Under the pieces are notes generated by a model. It did not search any database. It was not told the DNA's origin and saw only the letters and a list, made by a program, of their open reading frames with translations. A program made the position numbers and the translations under genes. From assembly GCF_009905255.1 (NCBI RefSeq), contig NZ_CP047602.1:186001-250000 (forward strand): 64,000 bases of DNA, written 5' to 3'. Shown here piece after piece: positions 17,911 through 26,939 of this stretch (positions are counted from its first letter, which is position 1; each line of letters starts with the position of its first letter). The DNA is from Thermoanaerobacterium aotearoense. Its GTDB lineage: Bacteria; Bacillota; Thermoanaerobacteria; Thermoanaerobacterales; Thermoanaerobacteraceae.

Positions 17911-18072
17911 AAATGACGGAAAATTCATTTACTTTTTATAGCAATGGTTTATAATATAATGTGTAAATTATATCCGAAAAAAATTTATATAGGAAGATAA
18001 AAACTTTTGGACATGGCTACAAGTGGTGCAAAATAAATCAATACTAAATTTTCAATAACGGAGGAGTATATG

Positions 18073-18318
18073 ATGAGAAAAAGTCTATCTAAAAATGACA
18101 TTGTTTTTGGCACTATATATTTCTTAGCTGCAACATTATATTTTATTTCAGCAGAAACAATATGGAAACCATCCGCAGAAATAAATTTATTTGCCAGTTT
18201 AGGTTTTATTGCTGTTGCGACTGTATATAGATACACTAAGAAGAAAAGATTTTTAAGGCAAAAAAATAATGTGGTTACAGTTTTAAAAAGAGGCAATTTT
18301 TCAAATTGCAGCAGATAG
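18073..18318 (+). CDS. Small two-helix membrane protein, unknown function
   Basis: 81 residues from the ATG at 18073 (18070 also possible), with a strong GGAGGAG site. Two hydrophobic segments (VFGTIYFLAATLYFISA and INLFASLGFIAVATVYRY) are followed by a basic tail. I recognise no family. It lies alone between the two direct-repeat copies, behind the promoter in copy 1, so it may have been enclosed by the duplication. The ribosome binding site makes translation credible. Confidence 0.5.
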   Translation: MRKSLSKNDIVFGTIYFLAATLYFISAETIWKPSAEINLFASLGFIAVATVYRYTKKKRFLRQKNNVVTVLKRGNFSNCSR

Positions 18319-18428
18319 GGGAACTGGCGTGTGTGAGCCATGATTGCATAATTTATACATATACAGATGTACCCGGATATAAAAATATAAGCTATAAATA
18401 TTATTAATAAAGAGTATAATTTATATAA

Positions 18429-18518
18429 AAAGTATCGTGATTGATATAAAACATCGCTCCAAAATATGGGGCGATTTTTTTTATTATTATTGACATTTAT
18501 TGTGATAAGATATATAAT
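18429..18518 (+). repeat. Direct repeat copy 2: terminator and promoter before the pectinase gene
   Basis: Second copy of 17822-17910, including the fruA-end relic (AAAGTATCGTGA) and the terminator stem at 18453-18475. Its promoter half has TTGACA (18490-18495), 17-base spacer, TATAAT (18513-18518), a better -10 than copy 1. Confidence 0.85.
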
Positions 18519-18737
18519 TAAATACAAGAAAAGTGTTCACGTTAACAATTAATTAGATACAGTTACATAAGAAGCTGAATGAGACGATTCGACCTAAAAT
18601 ATGTAAATCTAATGATTTTAACATTATATTATTATTTATTCATGGTATTATTTGTCGTTGTTTTTATGTTGCTTTGCGAAATTTCTAAATCTTTGCATTT
18701 TTCACGAGAATTTTTAGCAACCAAAATTGTTAACGTG
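18490..18737 (+). promoter_or_regulatory. Consensus promoter with two inverted 13-bp operator-like sites
   Basis: TTGACA-17-TATAAT is followed 20 bases later by CACGTTAACAATT (18538-18550), and its exact reverse complement AATTGTTAACGTG lies at 18725-18737. One site sits just past the predicted transcription start and the other about 190 bp downstream, an arrangement suited to a looping repressor. The leader to the pectinase gene is about 390 bases; I see no other strong promoter in it. Confidence 0.5.
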
Positions 18738-18910
18738 TGCATAAATTTAGCAGTCTTGCAATAGGCTTTACAAGTGTGTCTAAAAAACTCATTTCGCACA
18801 ATTTTGTTAAATGATGTAAATTTTAAAGATGGGGGGTGAAAAGGTTTATAAGTATATTTGGCAAATTAAAATGATTTAAAAATCAATATAATGTTTTAGG
18901 AGGGGAAATG

Positions 18911-21900
18911 ATGGGTATAGGAAAGAAACTCAATAGCTTCGTTTCATTTTTATTGGCATTTTTAATGGTGTTTACAATGCCAATGAGTAAAGCATTTGCA
19001 GATACGACTTCTTCTGGACCGGCTGCACCTGTTGATCTTCAAGTCTTATCAGGTTCTGTAACCGATACAGGTTTTACGCTTGTTTGGCATAAACCAGACA
19101 ATTACAGTGATATTACCGACTACAAGATTACTGTAAGCGATAGTGTATATGAACAAGTGTACTATGCAAGTGAAAATCAAACAGTGGCAAGTCCATATAT
19201 TAAGCAATTTTACGATAAGAATGTTGGAGATTTAAAGGATGACAGTGGAAATACTGTTAAGAGTGCATATAAGATTTCGATGCATTCATTTGTGCTTACA
19301 GGGCTTAAGCCTGATACGTTGTATACGATTCAAGTACAATCTGTAGATACTAATGGCAATACATCAACACCGGTTACAATCACGCAAAGCACTGCACCTT
19401 CAACGCCAAGTGAAAACATCATAAATATAGAGTCAACAGGCGCTGTAGGTGATGGTGTGCTGGCTGACGATGCAGATGATATACCATCATCAGGCACTTT
19501 AAATACTGCAGCAATACAAAAGGCAATTGACGAATGTCCAGACGGCGGCGTTGTATTGGTGCCTGCTGGAAAGATATTTGTCACAGGACCTATACATCTT
19601 AAAAGCAATATGACACTTGATGTAGAAGGTACGCTTTTAGGCACTACGGATCCTGATCAATATCCCAATCCATACGATACTGATCCGAGTCAAGTAGGAC
19701 AGAAGTCAGCACCTCTTATTTCGACAGTTAATACAGATGTATATGGCAATACAATACAATATCAAAACATAAGAATTGTAGGACATGGCGTAATAAATGG
19801 CAATGGATGGGCACAAGTTTCCAGCAAAGATACCAGTGTGCCGATTGATGATCAATTTGACCAGTATCAAAAGGGAAATAGCAGCAACATATCGACTACT
19901 GCGAAAAACCACCTTGCCTTAAATCAGTTTAATAAATATTCATCTCAAGGTACCAGCAATGCTTATGCTACAAGGTCTAACTTGATGGTATTTAACAATG
20001 TCAATGGACTTTACATCGGCGACGGACTTACAGTGACTAATCCGTCTTTCCATACAATATCTGTTTCAAACTCGCAAAATGTAGTTTTAAATCAATTGAT
20101 TGCTTCAACTTATGACTGCAACAATGGCGATGGTATAGATTTTGGCAACAGTACAGGCTTGACTGTTGTAAATTCTGTATTCAATACAGGGGATGACGAT
20201 GTCAATTTCGATGCAGGCGTCGGACTTTCAGGTGAACAAAATCCTCCGACTGGAAATGCATGGGTGTTTGACAACTACTTTGGCAGAGGACATGGTGTAA
20301 TAGCGATGGGCAGCCATACTGCAGCGTGGATTCAGAACATTTTAGCTGAGGACAATGTCATAAATGGAACTGCTATAGGACTAAGAGGTAAATCTCAAAG
20401 TGGCAATGGAGGTGGTGCAAGAAATATTACATTTAGAGATAGTGCTCTTGCGTATATAACAGATAATGACGGATCGCCATTTTTGCTAACAGACGGATAC
20501 TCAAGCGCATTGCCTACAGATACCAGCAATTGGGCTCCAGATGAACCGACATTCCACGACATCACGGTGGAAAATTGTACGGTAAATGGATCTAAAAAAT
20601 ACGCCATAATGTTCCAGGGTGCTCCAGATGGATTTGATTACAATATTACTTTCAACAATGTATTTTTTGGCGCTGGAACGTATCAGACGAAGATTTACTA
20701 CTTAAAAAACAGCACATTTAACAATGTAGTTTTCTATGGTTCTACTCCTAATTATGACGGTGACCAAACGACTCCTGTAAATCCATGGCATTTTGTTCAT
20801 TCAACTAATATACAGTTTACGGGAAATACTACACAGCCGCAGATTCCGGAGTGGCCATCAAATAGTACAGCTACGGTATCAAATGTGACGTACGACAGTG
20901 CAACAGTAACTTGGACAAGTGCAGTTTCTGGCACTTATACAGGATATCAGCTTGTAGGTGCAGACGGCACCATATTGGGGAAAGTTGATGCAAGTACTAC
21001 GGCTTACGATCTTACAGGACTTAATCCAGATACTCAGTACACAATAACTGTTGAAGCAACAGATGACCAAAACAATACTATCTTTGGGCCAATAGTTACA
21101 TTTACTACTACCAAGGCAAGTAGCACCGGACAGGAAGGTGGTGGAACGGAGACGATAGATTACAACAAGATAGATGTATGGGACTTTGGCGCAGAACAGC
21201 TTGATCCAACAAAATACAACAATAAATTAACGGTGGACATTATAAATAGCTTGTATCCAGGTGTTACTCCGGGAACATCAGGCGTTACAATAAATGGATT
21301 TACGCTTAACAATGGAGAATTTGTATTTAGCGATGGAGGAAAATTAAATACACATAGGCTAAGGACAATAAATACAAATCTAACTCGGTATGATTCAAAA
21401 TCTTTGAAAAGCAGTGATGGAAGCATAACTTATTCAGGATATCTTTATTCAAATTCAAGCGCAAATCCTAATGTATATATAGGAGTTTATTTACAAAAAG
21501 ACGACATTGTTACTTTGGTAGTAGCATCAAACGGAAATCCATCTACGATTGTTTTTCAGTCGCCCAGCGGAAATATCTCTACTCAAGTTCATACGTTAGG
21601 TTCAAGTACAGCAAGTGTGATGACGTTTTATGCATCAGAAGAAGGACTTTACAAGATATATTCTAAAGATGAGAAACTTGTAGTGGCCAGAGTTTATAGG
21701 CAGCATACGAGACCAGTGACTGTCAGCGGCACAGTGTCAGCACCATCAGATCTTTCGAATTATGGAATTACATTCACAAATAAAGAAAACGGAGAAGTTA
21801 CAACGGCAGATGTTGTCAATGGGAAATACACAGTGACATTAAACGAAAATTATGATTATGATGTAAGCCTAAACAATGCCAATGGATACCTTATTACAAG

Positions 21901-24900
21901 TGCGAAGACTCTATCAATAGCAAATGGTGCAGGCGATCAGACATTTGATGTTAGTGTGGAAAAGGCATCTCTCGTAACTTTGACGGGTCATATTACAGGG
22001 CTCTCGCAGGATGCGCTGGCAAAGTTGAAACTGAACTTTATATCTTCAAATACTTATGTACCACAAATAAATATATCAAGTGACGGCTCTTACACTGTTC
22101 AGCTTGAAACTGGTGTAACTTATACCTTGGATGCGGAAGGTGTTAATGATTATACCCTTAATGAAAATACAATAAGTGCGAATAGCGATGGAACGCATGA
22201 TTTTATGTTTACAAAAAAGCCTACTTATCAAATTACCGTAAATACAACAGGACTTGACGACTCTATAAAAAGCAGTGCTACAATCACATTTACAAATATA
22301 AATGAGCCAGGCTATAGCTATACGTTTAATCTAACTGATAGCAATATTAATTTAAGAGATGGACAATATAAGATTAGCATAAAAGGAACGGGTGAATACC
22401 CTGTTGTATTGACTCCAACACCTGATTTAATAGTAAAAGACGCACCTAATACAGTTGATTTGAATTTTAAACCTATAACAAAATGGGATTTTGCTATGTA
22501 TAACTCCATTGCATTGGGACCAGGTATTGAGACAATTAATGGGTCTAACTACTATTTGGGTCTCAAGCTTTCAAGCAGTGGAGTCTCTGAAAATAATTAT
22601 TACCTACTGCTTTCTAAAGGAGGAACTATAGATGTTCCTGTAAAATCAGGAGATATAGTCTTTGTAAGTTACACAAGTAGTGCAGCATTTAACTTTAATA
22701 ATGATAATACTACAAATGTAGATGTTAACTTAGGTAGTACAAATCAAATCAAGACAGCTACTTATGTTGCACAAAGCGACGGATACGTGACCTTAACGGG
22801 TATTGCTGGCAATAATGCATCGCAAACATATTTGACAAGTATTAGAGTCTATACACAGATTCCTTATAAAGAAACTATAACTGTAGGTCCAAAAGATTGT
22901 GACTATACTTCGATTAGTGATGCATTAGATGCTGTTAGAGCAATGTATCGTCCAAATAACGAAAGAGTCACTATTGAAGTTCAACCCGGTAATTACGAAG
23001 AAATGCTGGTTATAGATGTGCCGAACGTTACAATAAAAAATGCAAGCACACAACCAAGTATTAATTTGACCAATCAGGGTGTCGGAATTGACAAAAATGC
23101 CGTAAGGATAACTTCATATTACGGTACAGGGTATAGTTACTACAGTATGGGACCAGATGGCAAATATCATGCAGATTTATTAGCTGTAAATAAGGAAAAT
23201 GGTTATTTGGCATACCATAACCCTGGTGCAGGCACTACGAATGGTAGTTTTTGGAACGCAACAGTAGTTGTCTATGCAGATGGGTTCGAGGCAGATGGGA
23301 TTATATTTGAAAATTCATACAATCAATATATATCTGATAAAGAAGCCAATGATGTGGTAGTGCCTGATGTCGGCAATAAAGGTGTGAGACCTACAGATGT
23401 AGGAGATACTGCAGTCCAAAATAAATCATTTGTAGAAAGAGCTGCTGCGCTTGCAATAGCTGATAATGCGAAACAAATATACTTTAACAATTGCAGATTT
23501 GTTGGAAGGCAAGATACACTATATGGTGGAAACAATTCAATAGCAGCATTTAATAAATGTGCAGTTATGGGTTCTACTGATTATATATTTGGTCCAATGA
23601 CGGCTGTATTCTATAAGTGTCAGCTTGTTTTTAACACAAGCGATGCAAGCAACGATGTAGGGTATATTACCGCTGCCCAGCAATCATCTGGGAGAGGTTT
23701 CTTGATGTACAATTGTACTGTAACATCAACAACACCTGGTGTTGATACTGCATCTACAAAGCATTCTAAACCGGGATATTTTGGTAGGCCTTGGTTGGCT
23801 AATACCAGTGAAGTTGTATTTGATAAGACTATAATAGAACCTACTGATTATTCCGGCACTATGCAATCGCTGATACAACCAGCAGGATGGCTTTCAACAC
23901 TTGGAGGAACATCACCAAAGATGTATGAATATGACACTATGGAAGCCTTAGCGGGTGTTGACAATACATCTCAAAGAGTTTCATGGGCTACAGTAATAAA
24001 AGACGGAAAATTATTGGACGGCACAGATATTTCCACTGCAGATAAGGCTATAACAGCATTTCTTGGAGATTGGATACCTTTTAATATAGATCCTCAGGAT
24101 GATGTTGCGGTTATAGTAAACCCAAGCGATAATGGTAGCAATGGTAATGGTACTACAGGTCAAGAAGGTGGAAGCACTGGCGGCAGTACCGGCAATAATG
24201 GCAGTAACACAGGCAGTGCAAATAATACCAGTGGAAGTGTCAATACAACTACTACAAATAACAATGGTGCTGTAAACAATACAATAGGTGTAATCACAAA
24301 GAACGGCAACGTTATTACATTGACGCTTGATGCAGGAAAAGCTAAAGACCTTATAGTAAATTCAAAGGACAAGAAAGTCATATTTGACATAACAACAATA
24401 GGTGAGGGACAACAGAAAGTCGTGCAGATTTCTAAGGACATTTTAGACACAAGCGCTGCCAACGGCAAAGACATCGTCATAAAATCAGACAATGCATCGA
24501 TAGCACTCACGAAAGATGCACTTAATCAAAACCAGATACAAAACGGTGTCAATGTATCAATAAAAGACAATGGAAAGCCTAATGTGACAAATTATGTGCC
24601 ACTTTCTAATGTAGTTGACATAACAATAAGCGGTAGCAGTGGGAATGTAACATTGGCAAAACCAGTAGAGGTGACATTAAATATATCAAAAGCTAACGAT
24701 CCAAGAAAAGTAGCAGTTTACTACTACAACTCAACGACAAACCAATGGGAGTACGTAGGTGGTAAAGTAGACGCATCATCTGGAACAATAACATTCAATG
24801 CAACACACTTCTCGCAATATGCGGCATTTGAGTACGACAAGACATTTAATGACGTAAAAGACAGTTGGGCGAAAGACGTAATAGAAGTATTAGCGTCAAG

Positions 24901-25387
24901 GCACATAGTAGAAGGAATGACAGACACTCAGTATGAACCAAACAAGACAGTGACGAGAGCAGAATTTACAGCAATGATACTGAGGCTATTAAACATAAAA
25001 GAAGAAGCATACAGTGGAGAATTTAGCGATGTAAAAAGTGGAGACTGGTATGCAAACGCGATAGAAGCAGCATACAAAGCAGGGATAATCGAAGGTGACG
25101 GAAAGAACGCAAGGCCAAATGACAGCATAACAAGAGAAGAGATGACAGCAATAGCCATGAGGGCATACGAGATGCTGACACAGTACGAAGAAGAGAATAT
25201 AGGTGCGACAACATTTAGCGACGACAAATCCATAAGCGATTGGGCAAGAAATGTAGTGGCAAATGCAGCGAAATTAGGAATAGTAAATGGGGAGCCAAAT
25301 AACGTATTTGAACCTAAAGGAAATGCCACAAGAGCAGAAGCAGCAGCTATCATATACGGCTTATTAGAAAAAAGCGGAAACATATAA
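18911..25387 (+). CDS. SLH-anchored bifunctional polygalacturonase/pectin methylesterase
   Basis: About 2158 residues, roughly 230 kDa, secreted (signal peptide 1-30, FLLAFLMVFTMPMSKAFA). In order: Fn3 (about 35-165); GH28 polygalacturonase (about 170-650) with NGDGIDFGN, TGDDDVNFD, FGRGHG and IGLRGK motifs carrying the catalytic Asp residues; Fn3 (655-735); two related beta-rich modules opening IDVWDFGAEQ (about 755) and TKWDFAMYNS (about 1195), separated by carboxypeptidase-regulatory-like repeats; CE8 pectin methylesterase (1317-1720) with GRQDTLYGG, DYIFG and FGRPW; a Gly/Asn/Thr linker; a beta module; three SLH repeats (1976-2158). It would demethylate pectin and cut polygalacturonate at the cell surface. 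ATG at 18911 is better spaced from AGGAGGGG than 18908. Confidence 0.92.
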   Translation: MGIGKKLNSFVSFLLAFLMVFTMPMSKAFADTTSSGPAAPVDLQVLSGSVTDTGFTLVWHKPDNYSDITDYKITVSDSVYEQVYYASENQTVASPYIKQFYDKNVGDLKDDSGNTVKSAYKISMHSFVLTGLKPDTLYTIQVQSVDTNGNTSTPVTITQSTAPSTPSENIINIESTGAVGDGVLADDADDIPSSGTLNTAAIQKAIDECPDGGVVLVPAGKIFVTGPIHLKSNMTLDVEGTLLGTTDPDQYPNPYDTDPSQVGQKSAPLISTVNTDVYGNTIQYQNIRIVGHGVINGNGWAQVSSKDTSVPIDDQFDQYQKGNSSNISTTAKNHLALNQFNKYSSQGTSNAYATRSNLMVFNNVNGLYIGDGLTVTNPSFHTISVSNSQNVVLNQLIASTYDCNNGDGIDFGNSTGLTVVNSVFNTGDDDVNFDAGVGLSGEQNPPTGNAWVFDNYFGRGHGVIAMGSHTAAWIQNILAEDNVINGTAIGLRGKSQSGNGGGARNITFRDSALAYITDNDGSPFLLTDGYSSALPTDTSNWAPDEPTFHDITVENCTVNGSKKYAIMFQGAPDGFDYNITFNNVFFGAGTYQTKIYYLKNSTFNNVVFYGSTPNYDGDQTTPVNPWHFVHSTNIQFTGNTTQPQIPEWPSNSTATVSNVTYDSATVTWTSAVSGTYTGYQLVGADGTILGKVDASTTAYDLTGLNPDTQYTITVEATDDQNNTIFGPIVTFTTTKASSTGQEGGGTETIDYNKIDVWDFGAEQLDPTKYNNKLTVDIINSLYPGVTPGTSGVTINGFTLNNGEFVFSDGGKLNTHRLRTINTNLTRYDSKSLKSSDGSITYSGYLYSNSSANPNVYIGVYLQKDDIVTLVVASNGNPSTIVFQSPSGNISTQVHTLGSSTASVMTFYASEEGLYKIYSKDEKLVVARVYRQHTRPVTVSGTVSAPSDLSNYGITFTNKENGEVTTADVVNGKYTVTLNENYDYDVSLNNANGYLITSAKTLSIANGAGDQTFDVSVEKASLVTLTGHITGLSQDALAKLKLNFISSNTYVPQINISSDGSYTVQLETGVTYTLDAEGVNDYTLNENTISANSDGTHDFMFTKKPTYQITVNTTGLDDSIKSSATITFTNINEPGYSYTFNLTDSNINLRDGQYKISIKGTGEYPVVLTPTPDLIVKDAPNTVDLNFKPITKWDFAMYNSIALGPGIETINGSNYYLGLKLSSSGVSENNYYLLLSKGGTIDVPVKSGDIVFVSYTSSAAFNFNNDNTTNVDVNLGSTNQIKTATYVAQSDGYVTLTGIAGNNASQTYLTSIRVYTQIPYKETITVGPKDCDYTSISDALDAVRAMYRPNNERVTIEVQPGNYEEMLVIDVPNVTIKNASTQPSINLTNQGVGIDKNAVRITSYYGTGYSYYSMGPDGKYHADLLAVNKENGYLAYHNPGAGTTNGSFWNATVVVYADGFEADGIIFENSYNQYISDKEANDVVVPDVGNKGVRPTDVGDTAVQNKSFVERAAALAIADNAKQIYFNNCRFVGRQDTLYGGNNSIAAFNKCAVMGSTDYIFGPMTAVFYKCQLVFNTSDASNDVGYITAAQQSSGRGFLMYNCTVTSTTPGVDTASTKHSKPGYFGRPWLANTSEVVFDKTIIEPTDYSGTMQSLIQPAGWLSTLGGTSPKMYEYDTMEALAGVDNTSQRVSWATVIKDGKLLDGTDISTADKAITAFLGDWIPFNIDPQDDVAVIVNPSDNGSNGNGTTGQEGGSTGGSTGNNGSNTGSANNTSGSVNTTTTNNNGAVNNTIGVITKNGNVITLTLDAGKAKDLIVNSKDKKVIFDITTIGEGQQKVVQISKDILDTSAANGKDIVIKSDNASIALTKDALNQNQIQNGVNVSIKDNGKPNVTNYVPLSNVVDITISGSSGNVTLAKPVEVTLNISKANDPRKVAVYYYNSTTNQWEYVGGKVDASSGTITFNATHFSQYAAFEYDKTFNDVKDSWAKDVIEVLASRHIVEGMTDTQYEPNKTVTRAEFTAMILRLLNIKEEAYSGEFSDVKSGDWYANAIEAAYKAGIIEGDGKNARPNDSITREEMTAIAMRAYEMLTQYEEENIGATTFSDDKSISDWARNVVANAAKLGIVNGEPNNVFEPKGNATRAEAAAIIYGLLEKSGNI

Positions 25388-25394
25388 TCATTTC

Positions 25395-25430
25395 AACTGC
25401 CAACAACTTCTTAAGAAGCTGTTGGCAGTT
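25395..25430 (+). terminator. Inverted-repeat terminator of the pectinase gene
   Basis: AACTGCCAACA against TGTTGGCAGTT, with an inner CTTCTTAAGAAG palindrome; the T-run after it is short (CTTTT), so termination may be partial. Confidence 0.65.
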
Positions 25431-25491
25431 AGCTTTTGCACGTTTCTTATAAATAATAGTGGAAATGCTTTTTATTAAATAGAATTTATGT

Positions 25492-25518
25492 TATAATAAA
25501 ATGTAAACACGAGTTTAT
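25492..25518 (+). promoter_or_regulatory. Promoter -10 and LacI-type operator before the LacI gene
   Basis: TATAAT (25492-25497) is followed by GTAAACACGAGTTTAT (25503-25518), 14 of 16 matches to the perfect palindrome at 26671-26686. Its position over the transcription start suggests autoregulation. Confidence 0.65.
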
Positions 25519-25549
25519 AATTTTGTTGATTTTTGGAGGAGAAGTAAAT

Positions 25550-26590
25550 ATGAATAGCAAAGAAATAGCAAAAATTGCTGGTGTTTCACGCAGTACTGTT
25601 TCAAGAGTAATAAATAATTATCCAAATGTTCCTCCTGATACAAGAGAGAAAGTATTAAAAGTTATTAAAGAATATAATTATGTTCCACATGCATCGGCGA
25701 GAATGTTAAGAGGAAAATCGTCTAAAACAATAGGTCTTGTCATAGTTGATATAAAAAAAGACTCAGATATACATAAGATATATGACAATGTTTATTTTGG
25801 ACCATTTACTACTGCAGTAGTGGATTTTGCAAATAGAATTGGTTATAATGTCCTTATAACAACGGTTTTTAAAGTTAAAGATTATAAAAAAGTAAAGGAG
25901 ATTTTTTATAACAAAACTATCAGTGGTGCTATATTTATTGGTGTGAGAAATAGTGATCCTGAAATAAAAAGTCTTATCGAGGAAGGATTCAAGATAGCAA
26001 TTGTAGATCAGGAAATAAAAGAAGAAGACGAAATATTCAATAAAAGTATTATTGTAAATATGGACAACTTAAATGGAGCTTATGAAGCAACAAAATATCT
26101 TATAAATTTAGGACATAAGGAAATAGCTCATATATCAGGAGATTTGGATAAGCTATCGGGATTTGCACGGTTAGAAGGATATAAAAAAGCATTAAAAGAA
26201 GCAGGTATTACGTATGATAATCACTATATAGTAAAAGGCAGTTTTGTTGAGGAAAGTGGGTATAATGCTACACATAAGTTATTTAAAAAAATAAAACCAA
26301 CTGCAATTTTTGCAGCAAATGATCAAATGGCAATAGGTGCTATGCAAGCACTTCAAGAATTAGAATATAATGTACCTGATGATGTTTCAATAATTGGCTT
26401 TGATGATATAACTATTTCGCGTTATATAAAACCTGCGTTAACAACTATGAGCGTTTCGCTCTTGCAAATGGCAGAATTATGTGTAGAAAATTTAGTTAAA
26501 TCGATTGAAGGTGAATCTGAAATTATAGCTAAATTTCTTGTTTCTGCAAAGCTGATAGAAAGAGAGTCTTGCAGAAAAATTAGTGAGTAG
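25550..26590 (+). CDS. LacI-family transcriptional regulator of the beta-glucoside locus
   Basis: 346 residues. The N-terminal HTH (SKEIAKIAGVSRSTVSRVINNYPNVPPDTREKV in outline, residues 3-35) and hinge YVPHASARMLRGKSSKTIGLV are canonical LacI; the C-terminal periplasmic-binding-like domain senses a sugar, with IFAANDQMAIGAMQALQE and DDVSIIGFDDI motifs. ATG at 25550 follows GGAGGAG; the frame opens earlier at 25523 without a binding site. Palindromes with central CACGTG or CACGAG before this gene and before the ABC transporter operon are its probable operators. The inducer is probably cellobiose or a beta-glucan oligomer, inferred from neighbours. Confidence 0.9.
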   Translation: MNSKEIAKIAGVSRSTVSRVINNYPNVPPDTREKVLKVIKEYNYVPHASARMLRGKSSKTIGLVIVDIKKDSDIHKIYDNVYFGPFTTAVVDFANRIGYNVLITTVFKVKDYKKVKEIFYNKTISGAIFIGVRNSDPEIKSLIEEGFKIAIVDQEIKEEDEIFNKSIIVNMDNLNGAYEATKYLINLGHKEIAHISGDLDKLSGFARLEGYKKALKEAGITYDNHYIVKGSFVEESGYNATHKLFKKIKPTAIFAANDQMAIGAMQALQELEYNVPDDVSIIGFDDITISRYIKPALTTMSVSLLQMAELCVENLVKSIEGESEIIAKFLVSAKLIERESCRKISE

Positions 26591-26637
26591 GTTATTTTTA
26601 TAAAAGTTTTTTAAAATTATAAAATAATAAGATGCTA

Positions 26638-26686
26638 TTGACAATGCAAAAAAACATAGTATATAATTAAATAAACACGTGTTTAT
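26638..26686 (+). promoter_or_regulatory. Promoter and perfect LacI operator, distal site
   Basis: TTGACA (26638-26643), 18-base spacer, TATAAT (26662-26667), then the 16-bp perfect palindrome ATAAACACGTGTTTAT (26671-26686) covering the expected start. It leaves a leader of about 260 bases before the binding-protein gene. Confidence 0.7.
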
Positions 26687-26894
26687 ATCAGCTTATCAAA
26701 GTTGACGATAATTAATAAAAAATGAGCAAAAAATCATTATTATAAAAATATTTTTTGGTATTATTATCAAAAATAAAAATACATATAAATGCTTTTTAAC
26801 TGGTCATCTATTGAGATTAAGACTCTTTAATTAAAAACCTTATTTTTAATTTTATAAAATAACATTGTATAATAAAGGTATAACCTTTATTATA

Positions 26895-26917
26895 TATAAT
26901 TATTAACACGTGTTAAT
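26895..26917 (+). promoter_or_regulatory. Second -10 and LacI operator, proximal site
   Basis: TATAAT (26895-26900) is followed by the perfect palindrome ATTAACACGTGTTAAT (26902-26917), 22 bases before the start codon of the binding-protein gene. Two operators 231 bp apart centre to centre allow looping. Confidence 0.65.
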
Positions 26918-26939
26918 TTTATTTAGAGGAGGTTTATTT

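Noticed and set aside
18579-18764. 61-codon hydrophobic open frame in the pectinase leader
   Set aside because: No Shine-Dalgarno sequence before its ATG, low-complexity composition, and it spans the inverted operator-like site; more likely untranslated leader.
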